Source: an uncultured Paracoccus sp. (lineage in GTDB: Bacteria > Pseudomonadota > Alphaproteobacteria > Rhodobacterales > Rhodobacteraceae). Taken from it: a stretch of DNA of 8,496 bases. Numbering within the stretch: position 1 is the stretch's first letter; each line of letters opens with the position of its first letter. The translations under genes were made by a program, and so were the position numbers. This document shows, piece by piece, positions 5,582-8,496 of this stretch. The DNA is taken from contig CALLYR010000395.1 in NCBI GenBank assembly GCA_937859005.1, positions 1 through 8,496 on the forward strand, read 5' to 3'. A model generated the notes under the pieces. That model worked only from the letters and a program-made list of their open reading frames with translations. It searched no databases and was not told the origin of the DNA.

Positions 5582-6556
5582 TCATGCCGGGCCACCAGAT
5601 GCCGGTCTGTCCGGCTGGGATGAGGGGCTGGGTTGTGCGGGCGGACCTTCGCGCCGCTCCAGCTCCCTGTGTCTTTTAGACACCGGCCAGCCCCTTGCTG
5701 CAAGCGCATCGGCCATGGTTTCCGCCAAAGTGACGGAACGATGCTGCCCGCCGGTGCAGCCGAAGCCGATGGCCAGATGCGCCTTGCCCTCGTCCACCTG
5801 GGCAGGCAGCAGGAACAGGATCAGATCGCGCGTCCGCTGAAAGAACTCGTCATAGCGCGGATCGGCGATCACATGGGCCTGTACCGCCGGGTCGCGGCCG
5901 TCCAGCGGCCGAAGATCCGGCACCCAATGCGGATTGGCCAGAAAGCGGCAGTCGAACATCATGTCGATGCCCCGCGGCACCCCCCGCTTGTAGCTGAAGG
6001 ACTGCACCGACACCGACAGCCCCCCGCCCGGTCGTGCGTCGAAAGCGCGGGCCAGTTCGGCGCGCAGATCGTGGGGGGACAGTTCGGTCGTATCGACCAG
6101 CACATCGGCACGGAACCGGATCGAGGTCAGCAGATCGCGTTCCGCCGCGATCGCATCGGCGGGCCCCCCCTGGTCGGCCAGCGGATGACGGCGGCGGGTT
6201 TCGTTATAGCGGCGGATCAGCACTTCGGTTGCGCAGTCCAGATACAGCACCTCGGGCGCATAGGCAGGATTCCGGGTCAGCCGGTCGATCAACTCGATCA
6301 CGTTCGAGGCCGAAAAATCCCGGTTGCGCACATCCAGCCCCAAGGCCAGCGGCAGCGGCTGCAGCCGGCCGTCCAGCAGGCGCGGCACCAGCGACAGCGG
6401 CAGGTTGTCGATGGCCTCGAAGCCCAGATCCTCCAGCACATGGATGGCCGAGGACCGGCCGGCGCCGGAGGGTCCGGTGACCAGCACCACCCGCTGCGCC
6501 CTCTCCGGGGCGCGTACGCCGTCCGTCCGAAGCTCCGCCATTTCCGCCCCGATCAT
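5582..6556 (-). CDS. rapZ: RapZ, nucleotide-binding protein / RNase adapter
   Basis: A 324-residue RapZ (YvcJ/YhbJ family) protein. An N-terminal P-loop domain (VTGPSGAGRSSA, 26-37) precedes the conserved LEDLGFEAIDNLPLSL block (41-56) and a Walker B-like strand VLYLDC (103-108). The C-terminal domain runs from VSVQSFSYKRGVP (182-194) to GFGCTGGQHRS (264-274), the best family signature; in E. coli this half binds small RNAs that control glucosamine-6-phosphate synthase mRNA. Whether it acts on RNA here is unknown. Walker A has Arg34 where the invariant lysine is expected. The last 22 residues are a Pro/Ser-rich tail. The ATG at 6556 overlaps the hprK stop by 4 nt (ATGA); ATG at 6541 is an alternative. 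Clustering with hprK, EIIA and ptsH is common in this bacterial class. Confidence 0.94.
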   Translation of the reverse strand: MIGAEMAELRTDGVRAPERAQRVVLVTGPSGAGRSSAIHVLEDLGFEAIDNLPLSLVPRLLDGRLQPLPLALGLDVRNRDFSASNVIELIDRLTRNPAYAPEVLYLDCATEVLIRRYNETRRRHPLADQGGPADAIAAERDLLTSIRFRADVLVDTTELSPHDLRAELARAFDARPGGGLSVSVQSFSYKRGVPRGIDMMFDCRFLANPHWVPDLRPLDGRDPAVQAHVIADPRYDEFFQRTRDLILFLLPAQVDEGKAHLAIGFGCTGGQHRSVTLAETMADALAARGWPVSKRHRELERREGPPAQPSPSSQPDRPASGGPA

Positions 6557-6987
6557 GCCATGCGGCCCCCGATCAGCATCTGCCGCAGTGCAGCACAAAG
6601 ATGCGGGTCCGCCCGCCCCAAGACAAGGGGCAGGTCCACACCCAGCAGACTGGTGTGGCGCAAGGGCGGCAGTCGATCCCCTCCCTTTCCGGCAAGGTCG
6701 GCCACCATGTGAACCGGCGCCTCCGGCAGTACCGCGGCGCGCAGGATGCCGACGCCCCGCGCCTCGATCAGGCCGGCCAGCGGCGCGGGCGCGCGCGCCA
6801 GCACGACATCTCCGCGCCGGGCCAGACAGACCCGGTCGTCGGCGACCAGAACCGCCCCGGTGGCCATCAGCATCAGCGCCAGCGAGGATTTCCCCGACCC
6901 CGAAGGTCCCCGGATCAGCAGTCCGCGCCCGTCGACCGCCACGACCGTCGCGTGGATGCTGCTTGCCTGCACGTCCTTTCCTGCCAT
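6553..6987 (-). CDS. hprK: HPr kinase/phosphorylase, short alphaproteobacterial form
   Basis: A 144-residue protein consisting only of the catalytic domain. The N-terminal half of Firmicute HprK is absent, which is normal in alphaproteobacteria. Walker A is GPSGSGKSS (27-35), followed by VADDRV (48-53) with acidic metal-binding residues and GLIEARGVGIL (72-82), the HprK signature. It phosphorylates a serine of HPr (Ser49 in the ptsH product downstream) and can remove the phosphate. The ATG at 6987 is preferred: AAGGGAGG (plus 6991-6998) lies 3 nt upstream and the resulting N-terminus fits the family. An in-frame GTG at 7008 would add seven residues but has no ribosome-binding site. First gene of the phosphorelay cluster, divergent from pckA, and overlapping rapZ by 4 nt. 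Confidence 0.94.
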   Translation of the reverse strand: MAGKDVQASSIHATVVAVDGRGLLIRGPSGSGKSSLALMLMATGAVLVADDRVCLARRGDVVLARAPAPLAGLIEARGVGILRAAVLPEAPVHMVADLAGKGGDRLPPLRHTSLLGVDLPLVLGRADPHLCAALRQMLIGGRMA

Positions 6988-6990
6988 CCC

Positions 6991-6998
6991 CCTCCCTT
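6991..6998 (-). promoter_or_regulatory. Strong Shine-Dalgarno of hprK that decides its start
   Basis: On the minus strand this reads AAGGGAGG, 3 nt before the ATG at 6987. It would fall inside the coding region if translation began at the GTG at 7008, so it favours the shorter 144-residue protein. The spacing is on the short side. Confidence 0.6.
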
Positions 6999-7007
6999 GA
7001 GCGAACA

Positions 7008-7039
7008 CGATAGCGCTAAATATCGATGGTTGCGCTAAC
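7008..7039. promoter_or_regulatory. Palindrome cluster in the hprK-pckA divergent intergenic region
   Basis: The 142-bp gap (6988-7129) holds TAGCGCTA (7011-7018), a perfect 8-bp palindrome, and GTTGCGCTAAC (7029-7039), an imperfect copy of the same theme. Both include GCGCTAA (7013-7019 and 7032-7038), 19 bp apart. An outer repeat CGATA (7008-7012) / TATCG (7021-7025) also flanks the first element. The pattern resembles operator pairs of dimeric regulators; GTTAGCGCTAAC-like dyads are typical of LacI-family proteins in general, but no specific regulator can be named. It is placed close to hprK and about 90-120 nt upstream of the pckA start codon, so it could serve either gene. Confidence 0.4.
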
Positions 7040-7077
7040 GAGCCTGCCCACCTACCTTTCCTTGCCTTTCTGCCATG

Positions 7078-7083
7078 CTATAG
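7078..7083 (+). promoter_or_regulatory. Possible -10 box of pckA
   Basis: TATAGG (within GCTATAGG) is the most -10-like hexamer upstream of pckA and would give a 5' leader of roughly 40 nt. At 16 nt spacing the -35 position is TTTCCT, a poor match; TTGCCT is only 11 nt away. Low confidence, and an activator-dependent promoter is possible. Confidence 0.25.
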
Positions 7084-7129
7084 GTCCGCCAGCGACACCC
7101 CCCGCACATCTGCTGAAGGAAGCACCGGC

Positions 7130-8496
7130 ATGGCTCAGACCCGCGTCAACCCGAATTGCAAGCTGGAAGACCAGGGTATCGTGGGGGTCGGGCAAGTCCA
7201 CTACAACCTGCTGGAACCGGCGCTGATCGAGGCGGCGATCCGCCGCGGCGAAGGCCATCTGGGCCTGGGCGGCACGTTCCTCGTGTCCACCGGCGCCAAG
7301 ACCGGCCGTTCGCCCAAGGACAAGTTCGTCGTCCGCACCCCCCTGGTCGAGGATTCGATCTGGTGGGACAACAACAAGCCGATGGAGCCCGAGGCTTTCG
7401 ACCGGCTTCATGACGACCTGCTGGCCCACATGCAGGGCAAGGAATATTTCGTTCAGGACCTGTTCGGCGGCGCCGATCCCGAACTGCGGCTGGATGTGCG
7501 CGTGGTCAGCGAACTGGCGTGGCACAGCCTGTTCATCCGGCATCTGCTGCGCCGCCCGGATGCGTCGGAACTGCCGACCTTCACGCCCGACTGGACGATC
7601 ATCAACTGCCCCAGCTTCAAGGCGGACCCGGCCAAGCACGGCTGCCGCAGCGAAACGGTGATCGCGCTGAACTTCGACCGCAAGCTGATCCTGATCGGCA
7701 ACACCGAATATGCGGGCGAGAACAAGAAGGGCGTGTTCACGCTGCTGAACTATATCCTGCCGGGCAAGGGCGTGATGGCGATGCACTGCTCGGCCAACCA
7801 TGCGCCGGACGACAAGGATGACGTGGCGATCTTCTTCGGCCTGTCGGGGACGGGCAAGACCACGCTGTCGGCCGATCCTTCGCGCGTGCTTATCGGGGAC
7901 GACGAACATGGCTGGTCGGACAAGGGCACCTTCAATTTCGAAGGCGGCTGCTATGCCAAGACCATCAACCTGTCGCCCGAGGCCGAGCCCGAAATCTATG
8001 CCACGACCAGCCGCTTCGGCACCGTGATCGAGAACATGGTCTATGATCCCGACACGCTGGAACTGGACTTCGCCGACAGCTCGATCACGGAAAACATGCG
8101 CTGCGCCTATCCGCTGGAGGCGATCTCGAACGCCTCGCCGGACAGCCTGGGCGGGCAGCCGAAGAACGTCATCATGCTGACCTCGGACGCATACGGCGTG
8201 ATGCCGCCGATCGCGCGGCTGACCCCGGAACAGGCGATGTATCATTTCCTGTCGGGCTTCACCTCCAAGACGCCGGGGACCGAGGACGGGGTCAAGGAAC
8301 CGCTGCCGACCTTCTCGACCTGCTTCGGCGCCCCCTTCATGCCGCGCCGCCCCGAGGTCTATGGCAAGCTGCTGCAGGAGCGCATCGCGAAATCGGGGGC
8401 TGTCTGCTGGCTGGTCAACACCGGCTGGACCGGCGGGCCGTTCGGCACCGGCAGGCGGATGCCGATCAAGGCCACCCGCGCCCTGCTGGCCGCGGC
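7130..8496 (+). CDS. pckA: Phosphoenolpyruvate carboxykinase (ATP), 3' end missing
   Basis: Converts oxaloacetate and ATP to PEP, CO2 and ADP, the entry step of gluconeogenesis from TCA-cycle intermediates; cytosolic. The frame is open to the window end: 455 codons of an expected 530 or so. Signatures seen are TGRSPKDKF (58-66, substrate arginine), GENKKG (196-201, with Lys199/Lys200), MHCSAN (218-223, His219), the kinase-type P-loop GLSGTGKTTLSADP (237-250) and LIGDDEHGWSDKG (254-266) with the metal-binding aspartates. This is the ATP-dependent bacterial class, not the GTP class. The ATG at 7130 has GAAGGAAG at 7115-7122, 7 nt upstream. Divergence from hprK suggests joint control by carbon supply. 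In rhizobia and Agrobacterium the neighbouring ChvG/ChvI system is tied to pckA expression; those genes are not between pckA and hprK here. Confidence 0.97.
   Translation, partial: MAQTRVNPNCKLEDQGIVGVGQVHYNLLEPALIEAAIRRGEGHLGLGGTFLVSTGAKTGRSPKDKFVVRTPLVEDSIWWDNNKPMEPEAFDRLHDDLLAHMQGKEYFVQDLFGGADPELRLDVRVVSELAWHSLFIRHLLRRPDASELPTFTPDWTIINCPSFKADPAKHGCRSETVIALNFDRKLILIGNTEYAGENKKGVFTLLNYILPGKGVMAMHCSANHAPDDKDDVAIFFGLSGTGKTTLSADPSRVLIGDDEHGWSDKGTFNFEGGCYAKTINLSPEAEPEIYATTSRFGTVIENMVYDPDTLELDFADSSITENMRCAYPLEAISNASPDSLGGQPKNVIMLTSDAYGVMPPIARLTPEQAMYHFLSGFTSKTPGTEDGVKEPLPTFSTCFGAPFMPRRPEVYGKLLQERIAKSGAVCWLVNTGWTGGPFGTGRRMPIKATRALLAA

Noticed and set aside
5633..6712. 359-codon open frame on the plus strand over rapZ and hprK
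   Set aside because: It runs antisense across two recognised genes and their junction, and its composition is that of an antisense frame.
7052..8245. 397-codon open frame on the minus strand opposite pckA
   Set aside because: pckA on the plus strand has all family signatures; the opposite frame is a composition shadow and has no plausible domains.
1..8496. CRISPR array, tRNA, rRNA, insertion sequence, phage or toxin-antitoxin genes
   Set aside because: No regularly spaced repeats, cloverleaf sequence, transposase motif or small toxin pair was seen; composition is even and all genes look like core chromosomal genes.

Overview
The window is GC-rich with strong G/C bias at third codon positions. 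Every protein looks like an alphaproteobacterial, Rhodobacteraceae-type (Paracoccus/Rhodobacter-like) chromosomal protein. The diagnostic signs are a short HprK without an N-terminal domain, a HprK-RapZ-EIIA(Man-type)-HPr gene cluster, a plant-type glutamate-cysteine ligase and a DUF2852 protein. The genus is inference. I see no RNA genes, insertion sequences, CRISPR arrays or prophage genes, and no gene-free gap over about 150 bases. Gene density is high and composition is even, so this reads as core chromosome, not an island.

Region 1 (1-3749, plus strand): the 3' part of an FAD-dependent amine/D-amino-acid oxidoreductase gene, a small AhpD/carboxymuconolactone decarboxylase-like protein, chorismate synthase (aroC) and a plant-type glutamate-cysteine ligase (gshA). 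Gaps of 32, 55 and 98 bp would allow co-transcription, but gshA may have its own promoter. No shared pathway links these genes.

Region 2 (3750-4242): gshA converges on a DUF2852 membrane-protein gene. A GC-rich hairpin between the two stops carries a T-run on the minus strand. DUF2852 has its own candidate promoter with an A/T-rich dyad just downstream of the -10 box.

Region 3 (4243-6987, minus strand, transcribed right to left): hprK - rapZ - Man-type EIIA - ptsH (HPr) - TetR/AcrR regulator, tightly packed. hprK/rapZ and EIIA/ptsH each overlap by 4 nt (ATGA), and the regulator starts 10 nt after ptsH. This is a regulatory phosphorelay with no sugar permease. HprK would phosphorylate HPr on Ser49 and EI (not in the window) on His18; HPr passes phosphate to EIIA His9. 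EIIA and the TetR regulator both appear to use TTG starts.

Region 4 (6988-8496): a 142-bp divergent intergenic region holding small palindromes, then pckA (PEP carboxykinase) on the plus strand, cut by the window end. The pckA/hprK pairing links gluconeogenesis to the phosphorelay. The ChvI/ChvG two-component genes often found between these genes in alphaproteobacteria are absent here.

I found no clear previously undescribed system. The findings are modest: regulatory palindromes, an arginine in place of the RapZ Walker A lysine, unusual start codons, and a TetR gene appended to the PTS operon.
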